Positions 26,436-34,393 of a stretch of DNA of 64,000 nucleotides are shown piece after piece. Location: assembly GCA_947374225.1 (NCBI GenBank), contig CANCAY010000008.1, positions 1 through 64,000 of the forward strand, in the 5' to 3' direction. Source of the stretch: Chitinophagaceae bacterium. Lineage in GTDB: Bacteria > Bacteroidota > Bacteroidia > Chitinophagales > Chitinophagaceae. A model generated the notes under the pieces. It searched no databases. It worked only from the letters and a program-made list of their open reading frames with translations, and was not told the DNA's origin. How positions within the stretch are numbered: position 1 is the stretch's first letter; every line of letters begins with the position of its first letter. The translations under genes were made by a program, and so were the position numbers.

Positions 26436-27047
26436 ATGGATCCTTTTTATTATTCTACGATTGAGCAGCCTGCCATGGCTGAATTTAAAGACAGGGGCAG
26501 TAAGTTTTTCGCTTATAGTTTCCCCGTGACTTCTATAGAAGCTGCTAAGAAAACACTTGCTCAATTAAAAAAGGAACACCCTAAGGCCGTGCATCATTGT
26601 TTAGCGTATAGAATTGGAGTGGATGGAGCCACTTTTAGAGTGTCTGACGACGGTGAGCCGTCGGGTTCCGCAGGGCGTCCAATTTTGGGCCAAATTGACA
26701 GTAAGCAGTTGACAAATATAATGGTAGTGGTAGTGCGATATTTTGGAGGTACTTTATTAGGGGTGCCTGGATTAATTAATGCCTATAAAACTGCTACTTC
26801 TTTAGCATTACAATTATCGCCAATCATTCAGAAAGCAGTTGAAATTGCGTATGAAATTAATTTTGACTACCATCAAATGAATGAAGTGATGATGATTATC
26901 AAGCAGTATAATTGTTCTGTAGTAGCACAATCTGCACAGCTATTTGTGGAACTTAAAGTAGGCATTCCTAAAAATAGACTAGAAGAAGTTTTAAATAAAT
27001 TGAATGATATGCAAGGCGTAACTTATAAAACCACTTTAATAGTTTAG
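26436..27047 (+). CDS. YigZ/IMPACT family protein
   Basis: A 203-residue protein of the YigZ (UPF0029/IMPACT) family. The N-terminal domain carries the family signature around residues 25-110: DRGSKFFAY, HHCLAYRIG, DDGEPSGSAGRPIL and VVVVRYFGGTLLGVPGL. The C-terminal 65 residues are an RF3/EF-G domain V-like fold. IMPACT relatives act in translation stress responses, but the bacterial function is not settled. Ordinary length. Confidence 0.9.
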   Translation: MDPFYYSTIEQPAMAEFKDRGSKFFAYSFPVTSIEAAKKTLAQLKKEHPKAVHHCLAYRIGVDGATFRVSDDGEPSGSAGRPILGQIDSKQLTNIMVVVVRYFGGTLLGVPGLINAYKTATSLALQLSPIIQKAVEIAYEINFDYHQMNEVMMIIKQYNCSVVAQSAQLFVELKVGIPKNRLEEVLNKLNDMQGVTYKTTLIV

Positions 27048-27061
27048 TGCCGATTAATTTT

Positions 27062-27907
27062 TTAGTACTTGTAAAAACCTTCACCAGTTTTAATTCCTAA
27101 TTTACCCGCTTCAACCATTTGAACCAATAAATTTGCTGGAGCATATTTGGTATTATCAAAGCCATCTTTCATAATATCCAATATATTCTTACATACATCA
27201 AGTCCAATATAGTCCGCTAGTTGCAATGGTCCCATAGGGTGCGCCATTCCCAATTTCATGATCTGATCAATAGTTGCAGCATCACTTACCCCTTCTGACA
27301 ACGCAATAATAGCTTCATTAATCATGGGCATTAAAATTCTATTGGCAATAAAGCCAGGGAAGTCTTTTACAACACATGGGATTTTGTTTATAGCGTCTGT
27401 TAATTTAACAATAGTTTCAGTAGTCGCAGTGCTTGTTTGATTGCCGTTTATAATTTCAACCAATTTCATAACAGGTACTGGGTTCATAAAATGCATGCCG
27501 ATTACTTTGTCAGGGCGTTTTGTGACTGCACCTAATTGTGTAATACTAATAGAAGAAGTGTTGCTTGCTAGAATGCAATTAGCGGGAGCGTATTGGTCTA
27601 TAGAAATGAAAATTTTCTTTTTAATCTCACTGTTCTCTGTAGCGGCTTCTATTACTAGGTCGGCATTTTCAACTCCTAGCGCTATACTTTCAAAAACACT
27701 AATATTATTTAAAGTACTTATTTTATTAGCCTCGTCAATACTGCCCTTGCTTATTTGACGATCTAAATTTTTCTGAATTGTTTGTAATGCTTTCTCTAAT
27801 GCGGCTTTCTGTGTATCAATTAAATTAACCTTATACCCTTTTTGCGCAAATACATGTGCAATGCCATTTCCCATTGTTCCTGCGCCAATCACTGCTATAA
27901 GATTCAT
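27062..27907 (-). CDS. 3-hydroxyacyl-CoA (3-hydroxybutyryl-CoA) dehydrogenase
   Basis: A 281-residue NAD(P)-dependent dehydrogenase of beta-oxidation or butanoate metabolism. The Rossmann motif GAGTMGNGIAHVFAQKG starts at residue 8. The catalytic His is in GMHFMNPVPVMKLVEI near residue 138 and the C-terminal helical dimerisation domain contains GPLQLADYIGLD. The start at 27907 is used; the frame extends upstream into the preceding gene. Its ATG is 1 nt from the stop of the upstream CDS, so they are probably co-transcribed. Confidence 0.93.
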   Translation of the reverse strand: MNLIAVIGAGTMGNGIAHVFAQKGYKVNLIDTQKAALEKALQTIQKNLDRQISKGSIDEANKISTLNNISVFESIALGVENADLVIEAATENSEIKKKIFISIDQYAPANCILASNTSSISITQLGAVTKRPDKVIGMHFMNPVPVMKLVEIINGNQTSTATTETIVKLTDAINKIPCVVKDFPGFIANRILMPMINEAIIALSEGVSDAATIDQIMKLGMAHPMGPLQLADYIGLDVCKNILDIMKDGFDNTKYAPANLLVQMVEAGKLGIKTGEGFYKY

Positions 27908-27908
27908 T

Positions 27909-28577
27909 TTAATTATTTTTTTTTGATTTGTAATCCCCACGTTTCCACGAATTAATAAAACTTCTCCAAGCACTCGGGTTTAAAATATTCATAGGAGGTA
28001 ATTGTCCAGAATAATAATACTTTGAAGCTTGTTGATTTAGAGAAGCGTTAACAGCTTCTTTGCCATCATATGGTAAACTTGAAAGAATGATTCTTTTTTG
28101 ACTCATGCTCGTGTTTTTACGAGCTGTTTCATACATATCGTCGTCCACTTTTGCATTGGCAAAGTCACGCTCAAATTGAGCTCTTGTTGGCCTAGGTTTT
28201 AATATGGTAGCAGGTAAGAAATTGGTATCGTTCACCATTAATTGAATCACGCTATATTGATTGCCTTCTAAGTTTTCAGGTATTTGGATTACTCTGTCTT
28301 TGAATCCAACACATGAAAATGTAATGCGTTCTCCTTTATTCACTGCTATTGAAAAAACACCGTCATTATTGGTAATGGTACCTCTGCCTTTGTTCTTCAC
28401 CACAATACTAGCATAGGGGATGGCTTTTAAGCTGTCGGCTGTCATGATAACGCCAAACAATTGTACTACAGAATCTCTATATACATTTGGGGCATTAGTG
28501 GTCACTTGTGCAAATAACTGTGTACTTGACATTGATAAGTATAAACAAATAAAACCTCCTATTAATTGCTTTTTCAT
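27909..28577 (-). CDS. Exported carboxypeptidase-regulatory-like domain protein
   Basis: A 222-residue secreted or periplasmic protein with a signal peptide at residues 1-23 (ending LFAQ). Residues 38-115 form a CarboxypepD_reg-like (CNA-B/transthyretin-like) beta sandwich: LFGVIMTADSLKAIPYASIVVKN..., NNDGVFSIAV and ITFSCVGFKDR. The C-terminal half is without recognisable domains. Stand-alone versions are common in Bacteroidota, with unknown role. The minus-strand TAATTTTG at 28585-28592, 7 nt before the ATG, fits a -7 box. Confidence 0.78.
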   Translation of the reverse strand: MKKQLIGGFICLYLSMSSTQLFAQVTTNAPNVYRDSVVQLFGVIMTADSLKAIPYASIVVKNKGRGTITNNDGVFSIAVNKGERITFSCVGFKDRVIQIPENLEGNQYSVIQLMVNDTNFLPATILKPRPTRAQFERDFANAKVDDDMYETARKNTSMSQKRIILSSLPYDGKEAVNASLNQQASKYYYSGQLPPMNILNPSAWRSFINSWKRGDYKSKKNN

Positions 28578-28668
28578 GTTATTACAAAATTAAGTACCAA
28601 AGACTAAAAAAACGAAGATAAAACGCATAATCCTTGATTTATTTGGACAAAATAAGCTCAATGAGCGT

Positions 28669-28676
28669 TAACTTTG
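28669..28676 (+). promoter_or_regulatory. -7 promoter element TAACTTTG, Mrp gene
   Basis: A perfect TAnnTTTG match with a TTTG at 28642-28645 as a candidate -33 box, 23 nt upstream. The leader to the ATG at 28711 is about 30 nt and contains a 5-codon ATG...TAA mini-ORF at 28679-28696. Confidence 0.55.
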
Positions 28677-28710
28677 CCATGCTTCAATTTATTTAACAAA
28701 AACTTCCAAA

Positions 28711-29802
28711 ATGACAGAGGTAGAAATCCTAAAAGCGCTTAGTAATGTGCAAGAACCAGATTTAGGCAAAGACTTAGTGACATTGAATATGATCAAGGAC
28801 GTGAAGATTGACGGAGACGAAGTTAGTTTTACAATTGTTTTAACTACACCTGCATGTCCAATGAAGGACTTGATGAAAAATGCTTCAGAAAATGCGATCA
28901 AATTATTAGTGAATAAGGCGGCGAAAGTGTCAGTTAATTTTACCTCCAATACTACAAGTTTAAGAAAGGACGAAAAAACGGTATTGTCTAAAGTTAAAAA
29001 TATAATAGCGGTAGTAAGTGGGAAAGGTGGAGTAGGTAAAAGTACGGTGTCTGCAAATTTAGCATTAGCATTAGCTGCAGGTGGTGCAAAAGTGGGTTTA
29101 ATGGACGCGGATATTTATGGGCCAAGTGTGCCAATTATGTTTGGAGTAAGAGGTCAACGACCTTTGATGAAAGACGCTAATGGAGAAGGCATTATTTTGC
29201 CACTAGAGAAATATGGGATTAGATTAATGAGTATTGGTTTATTAGTAGACGAAAAAGATGCGGTTGTTTGGAGAGGACCAATGGCAAGTAGCGCTATTAG
29301 ACAATTCATTACAGACGTTGATTGGGATGAGTTAGATTATTTAGTAATTGATATGCCGCCAGGTACGGGAGATATTCATTTAACAATTATGCAAACTGTT
29401 CCTGTAACTGGCGTGGTAATTGTAACCACTCCTCAAACAGTGGCTTTGGCAGACGCTAAGAAGGCCATTGCTATGTTTGGGCAAGCAAATGTAAATGTAC
29501 CAATTATTGGTTTGATTGAAAATATGGCTTATTTCACACCTGCAGAATTGCCAGAGAATAAATATTACTTGTTTGGAAAAGACGGGGGCAAGCATTTAGC
29601 AGACGAATATGATTTACCTTTTCTAGGTCAAATACCATTAATTCAATCTATTAGAGAAGGTGGAGATGTAGGGGTGCCAGCGATGGTAGGTGAGGATAGC
29701 ATTACTAAGGAAGCATTTACAACAGTGGTTTCCAATGCTGTGAGACAAATTGCGATTCGTAATGCGAATCTTCCTAAAACACAAACAATTAATGTAGGGT
29801 AG
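28711..29802 (+). CDS. Mrp/ApbC-type iron-sulfur carrier P-loop ATPase
   Basis: A 363-residue Mrp/NBP35 family protein. Residues 1-85 are a MIP18/DUF59 domain with Cys in TPACPMKDLM. The ATPase domain has the deviant Walker A motif SGKGGVGKSTVSANLA near residue 108, MDADIYGPSVP and IDMPPGTGDIHL. The CxxC normally found in the C-terminal part of the carrier is absent (ENMAYFTPAELPEN), apparently typical for this phylum. The family has a role in Fe-S cluster assembly. It is followed 2 nt later by cmk. Confidence 0.88.
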   Translation: MTEVEILKALSNVQEPDLGKDLVTLNMIKDVKIDGDEVSFTIVLTTPACPMKDLMKNASENAIKLLVNKAAKVSVNFTSNTTSLRKDEKTVLSKVKNIIAVVSGKGGVGKSTVSANLALALAAGGAKVGLMDADIYGPSVPIMFGVRGQRPLMKDANGEGIILPLEKYGIRLMSIGLLVDEKDAVVWRGPMASSAIRQFITDVDWDELDYLVIDMPPGTGDIHLTIMQTVPVTGVVIVTTPQTVALADAKKAIAMFGQANVNVPIIGLIENMAYFTPAELPENKYYLFGKDGGKHLADEYDLPFLGQIPLIQSIREGGDVGVPAMVGEDSITKEAFTTVVSNAVRQIAIRNANLPKTQTINVG

Positions 29803-29804
29803 TC

Positions 29805-30482
29805 ATGTCGAAAAAAATTATAATTGCAATTGATGGATTTTCTTCTTGCGGGAAAAGCACTTTAGCTAAGGCTTTGGCTACTGAATTGTCTTATGTTTTT
29901 ATAGATACCGGTGCCATGTATCGAGCCATTGCTTTATACTTTTTAAGAAATAGTATTGACTTCAATAATGAGGAAGCAATTGAAAAAGCATTGACACAAA
30001 TAAAGTTGCATTTTCAATTTAATCCAAGTACAGGAAAAAGTGACATGTACTTAAATAATGAAAATGTAGAACAAGCAATACGTGAAATGTATGTAAGCTC
30101 CAAAGTGAGTGAAGTGGCTGCTTTGGCTGCCGTGAGAGATTTTGCTGTGGCTCAACAACAAGCCATGGGAGCGTCGAAAGGTATTGTAATGGATGGTCGT
30201 GATATTGGAACAGTTGTATTCCCAAATGCAGAATTAAAGATATTTGTTACTGCAGATCCTGCTATAAGAACAGAAAGAAGGTATTTGGAATTAGCCGCAA
30301 AAGATCCTAATATTAGCAAAGAATCAGTTTCTGAAAACTTAGCACATAGAGATTTGATTGATAGCACTCGTGAACATAGCCCTTTAAGACAAGCTGAAGA
30401 TGCAGTAGTATTAGACAATACGAATATGAATCAGGCAGAACAATTTGAACTGGCTTTGCAATGGGCTAAAGCATTAATTTAG
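29805..30482 (+). CDS. cmk: Cytidylate kinase
   Basis: A 225-residue (d)CMP kinase. The P-loop is IDGFSSCGKSTLAKAL at residue 8, then DTGAMYRAIAL near 35, MDGRDIGTVVFP near 126 and the lid region RTERRYLEL. DLIDSTREHSPL is also characteristic. It makes CDP/dCDP from CMP/dCMP. It is co-transcribed with the mrp-like gene, and its last 9 nt overlap the convergent ispH gene. Confidence 0.95.
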   Translation: MSKKIIIAIDGFSSCGKSTLAKALATELSYVFIDTGAMYRAIALYFLRNSIDFNNEEAIEKALTQIKLHFQFNPSTGKSDMYLNNENVEQAIREMYVSSKVSEVAALAAVRDFAVAQQQAMGASKGIVMDGRDIGTVVFPNAELKIFVTADPAIRTERRYLELAAKDPNISKESVSENLAHRDLIDSTREHSPLRQAEDAVVLDNTNMNQAEQFELALQWAKALI

Positions 30483-31706
30483 TTCAGATTCCCATTTTTC
30501 AGTTAGTTGTTCTAAGCTGTCTTCTACTTTATAAAAGGAAGCTATTTTGTAAATCACTTCTTCTACAACCGCATCCGGACAGCTAGCACCACTTGTCATG
30601 AGTATCGTAACAGGCGAAGTGTTTGGTAAGTAATTGTCTACTATTTCTGATTGTTTGTCCTTCCAATTCGTTTTTTGTATTTGATATTGGTTGAAAATTT
30701 TACTAGCGTCATCAATAAAATAAGTAGGTAATTTCTGCTCGCATAGTTCCACTAAGTGTGAGCTATTGCTACTATTTTTCCCGCCCATAACTATGGCCAA
30801 ATCTGCGGGTGTTTCTAATAGTCCTAAAACTGCAGACTGATTGTCGTTCGTAGCATAACAAAGCGTATCACGGGTATCCGCAAAGTGTTCGCTTAAATTT
30901 TCGGCTCCGTATTTAGCAATGATAATTTTCTTTAAATAATCTGAGATAGCTTGCGTGTCTGTTGCCAACTGCGTAGTTTGATTAACCACTCCAATTTTTT
31001 GTAAGTGTGTAGCAGGATCAAAATTTGGAGAAAATCTTCCTTTGAATAAAACTTCAAAATCCGTTAATGGCAAATCACCAGCAATTATTTTACCTAACAA
31101 TATAGTTTCGTCCATGTCGTTCAGGACTACTGTTGGTGTATTGGAAGCAGCATGTGAAAAAGTAGCTCTAGTTTCTTCATGCTTAGGCTTGCCATGTATA
31201 ATAATGGAGTATCCTTTCTTTGCAATTTGCTCACTTCTATTCCAAACCTTCTCTACAAAAGGGCAGGTGGTATTGTACTTTTGAATATTAATACCCTTTG
31301 CTTGTATTTCTGCTTCTAATTCTAAGGTAGTTCCAAAAGCAGGGATCATTACTACGTCATCTGAATTTAGTGTGCTCAATGGAATTATTTCGTTGCCATT
31401 TGTGTCATGTAAAAATCGAACTCCCTTTTTAGTAAGGTCAGCATTTACTTGAGGGTTATGAATCATTTCGCTCAATAAAAAAATACGCTTCCCCTCATTT
31501 TCTTCAATAGTTTTGTATGCAATATTTATCGCATTTTCCACCCCGTAGCAAAAACCAAAATGTCTTGCAAGGTATATTTTTATTGGGCCTAGGTCCAATA
31601 AAGTAGGTGTAAAATCCTTCTTTAGTTTATCATTTTCCTTTCGCTTAAGTTTAATAGCGGTAATTAATCTACTTCTATAACCAGCAGGGACTTCGAAATG
31701 TTTCAT
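30474..31706 (-). CDS. ispH: 4-hydroxy-3-methylbut-2-enyl diphosphate reductase
   Basis: A 410-residue [4Fe-4S] enzyme that ends the MEP isoprenoid pathway. The three cluster cysteines are in FGFCYGVENAI, NTTCPFVEKVW and TSGASCPDAVVEEV, and GGKNSSNS is also present. The start at 31706 is preferred over 31736. Length is about 100 residues more than E. coli IspH, with an N-terminal extension and a middle insertion, seen in Bacteroidota relatives. Its products feed the polyprenyl synthase at 11155. The 3' end overlaps cmk by 9 nt. Confidence 0.94.
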   Translation of the reverse strand: MKHFEVPAGYRSRLITAIKLKRKENDKLKKDFTPTLLDLGPIKIYLARHFGFCYGVENAINIAYKTIEENEGKRIFLLSEMIHNPQVNADLTKKGVRFLHDTNGNEIIPLSTLNSDDVVMIPAFGTTLELEAEIQAKGINIQKYNTTCPFVEKVWNRSEQIAKKGYSIIIHGKPKHEETRATFSHAASNTPTVVLNDMDETILLGKIIAGDLPLTDFEVLFKGRFSPNFDPATHLQKIGVVNQTTQLATDTQAISDYLKKIIIAKYGAENLSEHFADTRDTLCYATNDNQSAVLGLLETPADLAIVMGGKNSSNSSHLVELCEQKLPTYFIDDASKIFNQYQIQKTNWKDKQSEIVDNYLPNTSPVTILMTSGASCPDAVVEEVIYKIASFYKVEDSLEQLTEKWESELN

Positions 31707-31733
31707 CGGGTGATATTTATTGAGTAACAAAGG

Positions 31734-31741
31734 CAAAAGTA
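31734..31741 (-). promoter_or_regulatory. -7 promoter element TACTTTTG, ispH
   Basis: On the minus strand, a perfect TAnnTTTG match 27 nt before the ispH ATG. It is within 45 bp of the divergent ABC-F promoter. Confidence 0.5.
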
Positions 31742-31784
31742 CATAGTTTATTGTATAAATATGCAGTTAGTAGGCTGTGTAACT

Positions 31785-31792
31785 TATCTTTG
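31785..31792 (+). promoter_or_regulatory. -7 promoter element TATCTTTG, ABC-F gene
   Basis: A perfect TAnnTTTG match ending 4 nt before the ATG at 31797. It predicts a leaderless transcript. Confidence 0.5.
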
Positions 31793-31796
31793 CGCC

Positions 31797-33725
31797 ATGC
31801 ATTATGTATCTGTAGAAAATTTGACAAAAAGTTACGGTATTACGCCGCTGTTTAAAGGCATTAGTTTTAATATTAACGAAGGGGACCGTATTGCCTTGGT
31901 TGCAAGGAATGGGGTGGGTAAAAGTACCCTTTTGCGTATTCTTTCTGGAACTGAAGTCCCCGATTCGGGAACTGCGAAATTGCACAAAGACGTTCATTTG
32001 GTATTGTTCGAACAAGACCCAAAGTTTATCGAAACAGCCTCTGTTACACAGAACTTATTTAATCAGGCGCATCCCATAATGAAAGCGATTAGTAATTATG
32101 AGATGGCAATGGAAACGGAAGACGAGAATTTGATTACAGATGCCATTATGGAGATGGAAGAGAATAATGCATGGGATTTTGAATCTAAGGTAAAAACCAT
32201 TTTAACGCAGTTAAATATTCATCATTTAGAACAGCCCGTTTCAAAATTAAGTGGAGGCCAACGTAAGCGAGTTTCATTAGCAAAAACTTTGATTCAAATT
32301 GGGTTTGAACCCAAGCATGTTTTATTGTTAATGGATGAGCCTACAAACCATTTAGATTTAAATATGATTGAGTGGTTGGAGAATTATTTAATGCAAGAAA
32401 AAGTAACACTATTACTTGTGTCGCATGACAGGTATTTCTTAGAGTCGGTAACAGACGAAATTTGGGAATTAGAAAGAGAGAATTTATATACCTATAAAGG
32501 AGACTACGAGAATTACTTAGAGAAAAAAGCAGCGAGAATTGAATCCGAATTAGCAAGCATAGACAAAGCTAAAAATACATTTAGAAAAGAATTGGAATGG
32601 ATGCGTAAGCAACCCAAAGCAAGAACCACTAAGAGCAAGAGCAGACAGGATAATTTTTATGAAGTTGAAGCAAAAGCCAAGCAAAAAATTGATGAGAGTA
32701 ATTTGCAATTGGACATGAAGATGACGCGCTTAGGAGGAAAAATTATTGAAGCGAAGAAAGTATATAAGTCTTATGGAGATTTAGTGGTGTTAAAAGGGTT
32801 TGACTATACGTTTAGTAAAGGAGAGCGTATTGGTATTGTAGGTAAAAATGGAGTAGGTAAGTCTACTTTCTTGCAAATATTACAAGGAATCACGGAGCCT
32901 GATAGCGGTAAAATTAATGTAGGAGAAACAATTGTTTTTGGTCACTTCTCGCAAGAGGGCTTGACCTATAAAAAAGACATGCGTGTGATTGAATATTTAA
33001 AGACATTCGCGGAGAACTTTCCATTGGCAAGTGGGGGCTCTTTAAGTGCCACTCAGTTTCTGGAATTGTTCTTGTTCACGCCAGACAAACAGTATACTTA
33101 TTTAAGTGCGTTAAGTGGCGGAGAGAAGAAGCGTTTACAATTATTAACTATATTATTTAAGAACCCTAATTTCTTAATTTTGGATGAGCCTACCAATGAC
33201 TTGGATTTGCCAACATTAGCAGTGCTTGAACAGTTCTTGATTGATTTTGCAGGTTGCGTATTACTAGTATCGCATGATAGATATTTTATGGATAAATTAG
33301 TAGACCACTTATTCATTTTTGAAGGAGAGGGTGTTATAAGAGATTATCCTGGAAACTATACACAGTTTAGAATTCTAGAAAAGTCTAAAGCCAGCTTAAG
33401 TTCTGTAAGCTCTGACATTACTACGCAGCAATCACACGAAGCGCCTTCAGTTAAGGAAACAAAAGAAGCTGCAGTAGTGGTTGAAAAAATAGTAGCCCCG
33501 GCAAAGCCTGCTGAAAAAATGACTTATAAAGAGAAGTTGGAATTAGAAACACTTAACAAGTCAATGCCTGAATTAGAGGCCAAAAAGGAAAAATTAACCG
33601 AGGCTTTAAATAATCCAAATTTAAAGTACAACGAGATCACAGACTTAAGTGATCAATTGGGAAATTTAAATTCGGAGTTGGAAGCAGCGGAATTAAGATG
33701 GTTGGAGTTAAGTGAGAAGCAATAG
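31797..33725 (+). CDS. ABC-F family ATPase (Uup/YdiF-type)
   Basis: A 642-residue soluble protein with two ABC ATPase domains and no membrane segments. Walker A is ARNGVGKST near residue 38 and GKNGVGKST near 352. The ABC signatures are SKLSGGQRKR and SALSGGEKKR. Walker B is LLMDEPTNHLDL and LILDEPTNDLDL. The linker between them is charged, and a C-terminal coiled coil (after a Lys/Glu/Ala-rich linker, about residues 575-642) resembles Uup. ABC-F proteins act on the ribosome. The start at 31797 is used; an upstream in-frame ATG at 31761 precedes the promoter element. Confidence 0.92.
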   Translation: MHYVSVENLTKSYGITPLFKGISFNINEGDRIALVARNGVGKSTLLRILSGTEVPDSGTAKLHKDVHLVLFEQDPKFIETASVTQNLFNQAHPIMKAISNYEMAMETEDENLITDAIMEMEENNAWDFESKVKTILTQLNIHHLEQPVSKLSGGQRKRVSLAKTLIQIGFEPKHVLLLMDEPTNHLDLNMIEWLENYLMQEKVTLLLVSHDRYFLESVTDEIWELERENLYTYKGDYENYLEKKAARIESELASIDKAKNTFRKELEWMRKQPKARTTKSKSRQDNFYEVEAKAKQKIDESNLQLDMKMTRLGGKIIEAKKVYKSYGDLVVLKGFDYTFSKGERIGIVGKNGVGKSTFLQILQGITEPDSGKINVGETIVFGHFSQEGLTYKKDMRVIEYLKTFAENFPLASGGSLSATQFLELFLFTPDKQYTYLSALSGGEKKRLQLLTILFKNPNFLILDEPTNDLDLPTLAVLEQFLIDFAGCVLLVSHDRYFMDKLVDHLFIFEGEGVIRDYPGNYTQFRILEKSKASLSSVSSDITTQQSHEAPSVKETKEAAVVVEKIVAPAKPAEKMTYKEKLELETLNKSMPELEAKKEKLTEALNNPNLKYNEITDLSDQLGNLNSELEAAELRWLELSEKQ

Positions 33726-33735
33726 TATAAGGTTA

Positions 33736-33772
33736 AAATGAGGCCTAAGTGCCATTTAAATGAGGCCTAAGT
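33736..33772. repeat. 15-bp direct repeat upstream of XRE gene
   Basis: AAATGAGGCCTAAGT occurs twice, at 33736-33750 and 33758-33772 (22-bp period, about two helical turns). Each copy contains the palindrome AGGCCT. The repeats lie about 95-130 bp before an XRE-type regulator gene. Confidence 0.7.
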
Positions 33773-33813
33773 ATTAGTAAGCGTAGAAAATTAGTATATA
33801 AATTAGTTTAAGA

Positions 33814-33837
33814 TTTAAAAATGCCCCCGTTTTTAAA
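33814..33837. promoter_or_regulatory. Inverted repeat in XRE-gene leader
   Basis: Perfect 8-nt arms TTTAAAAA/TTTTTAAA flank the spacer TGCCCCCG. It is a candidate operator or RNA hairpin 28 nt before the ATG at 33866. No TAnnTTTG box was found in this spacer. Confidence 0.35.
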
Positions 33838-33865
33838 CTCGATTTCCTAATTAAAACTAATAACT

Positions 33866-34294
33866 ATGAAACCAATCGAGCGCATTGCAATGTATTTGCA
33901 TTTTAAGTCCATTACACCCCATGCTTTTGAAAAGAAAATCAAGTTATCCAATGGTTATTTTTCCAAGCAATTTAGAAACAAGGGTTCTGTGGGCTCTGAT
34001 ATCTTAATTAAGATACATGAGCTTTACAAAGACATTGACATTATGTGGGTACTCACAGGGGAAGGCCAAATGATAAAAGACCAGTCTGACTCCGTTAATC
34101 ATAGTACGCCATCTCAGGTTGACGAGTTCTCTTACAAGTATGAAACAGATAGTAAAAAATTTAAAAACCTGGAAGATGATTTAGAAAAATTAAATACGGT
34201 GGTAAAGGACAAAGAAAAAATTATTTCACTTTACGAATTCATGATTAATAATAATAGTAGCGCAGGTCAGAGTCAAGCTGCTAGTGCGATTTAA
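33866..34294 (+). CDS. XRE-type HTH protein, prophage CI-like
   Basis: A 142-residue protein. Residues 1-70 resemble CI/XRE-type helix-turn-helix proteins of Bacteroidota (RIAMYLHFKSITPHAFEK, then LSNGYFSKQFRNKGSVGSDIL, then MWVLTGEGQM). Residues 85-125 are a charged predicted coiled coil (KKFKNLEDDLEKLNTVVKDKEK), probably for dimerisation. The target is unknown. It is monocistronic, preceded by a direct repeat and an inverted repeat and followed by a terminator. No phage genes are nearby. Confidence 0.75.
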   Translation: MKPIERIAMYLHFKSITPHAFEKKIKLSNGYFSKQFRNKGSVGSDILIKIHELYKDIDIMWVLTGEGQMIKDQSDSVNHSTPSQVDEFSYKYETDSKKFKNLEDDLEKLNTVVKDKEKIISLYEFMINNNSSAGQSQAASAI

Positions 34295-34296
34295 AT

Positions 34297-34338
34297 AAGA
34301 AAGCCTCCCAGTCTTAGGACGAAGGGAGGCTTTCTTTT
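34297..34338. terminator. Bidirectional terminator between XRE gene and gcvP
   Basis: A 13-bp stem, AAGAAAGCCTCCC with GGGAGGCTTTCTT, around a 14-nt loop. T-rich flanks lie on both strands. It can serve the XRE gene (+) and gcvP (-). Confidence 0.88.
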
Positions 34339-34393
34339 ATAAGTGTTATTTAGTAGCTATAACTAGCTTTTTCTAAACTAAAAGTTGTGTAAA

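Noticed and set aside
33866-34294. XRE gene as evidence of a prophage
   Set aside because: Only the HTH domain resembles CI repressors; flanking genes are ordinary housekeeping genes.
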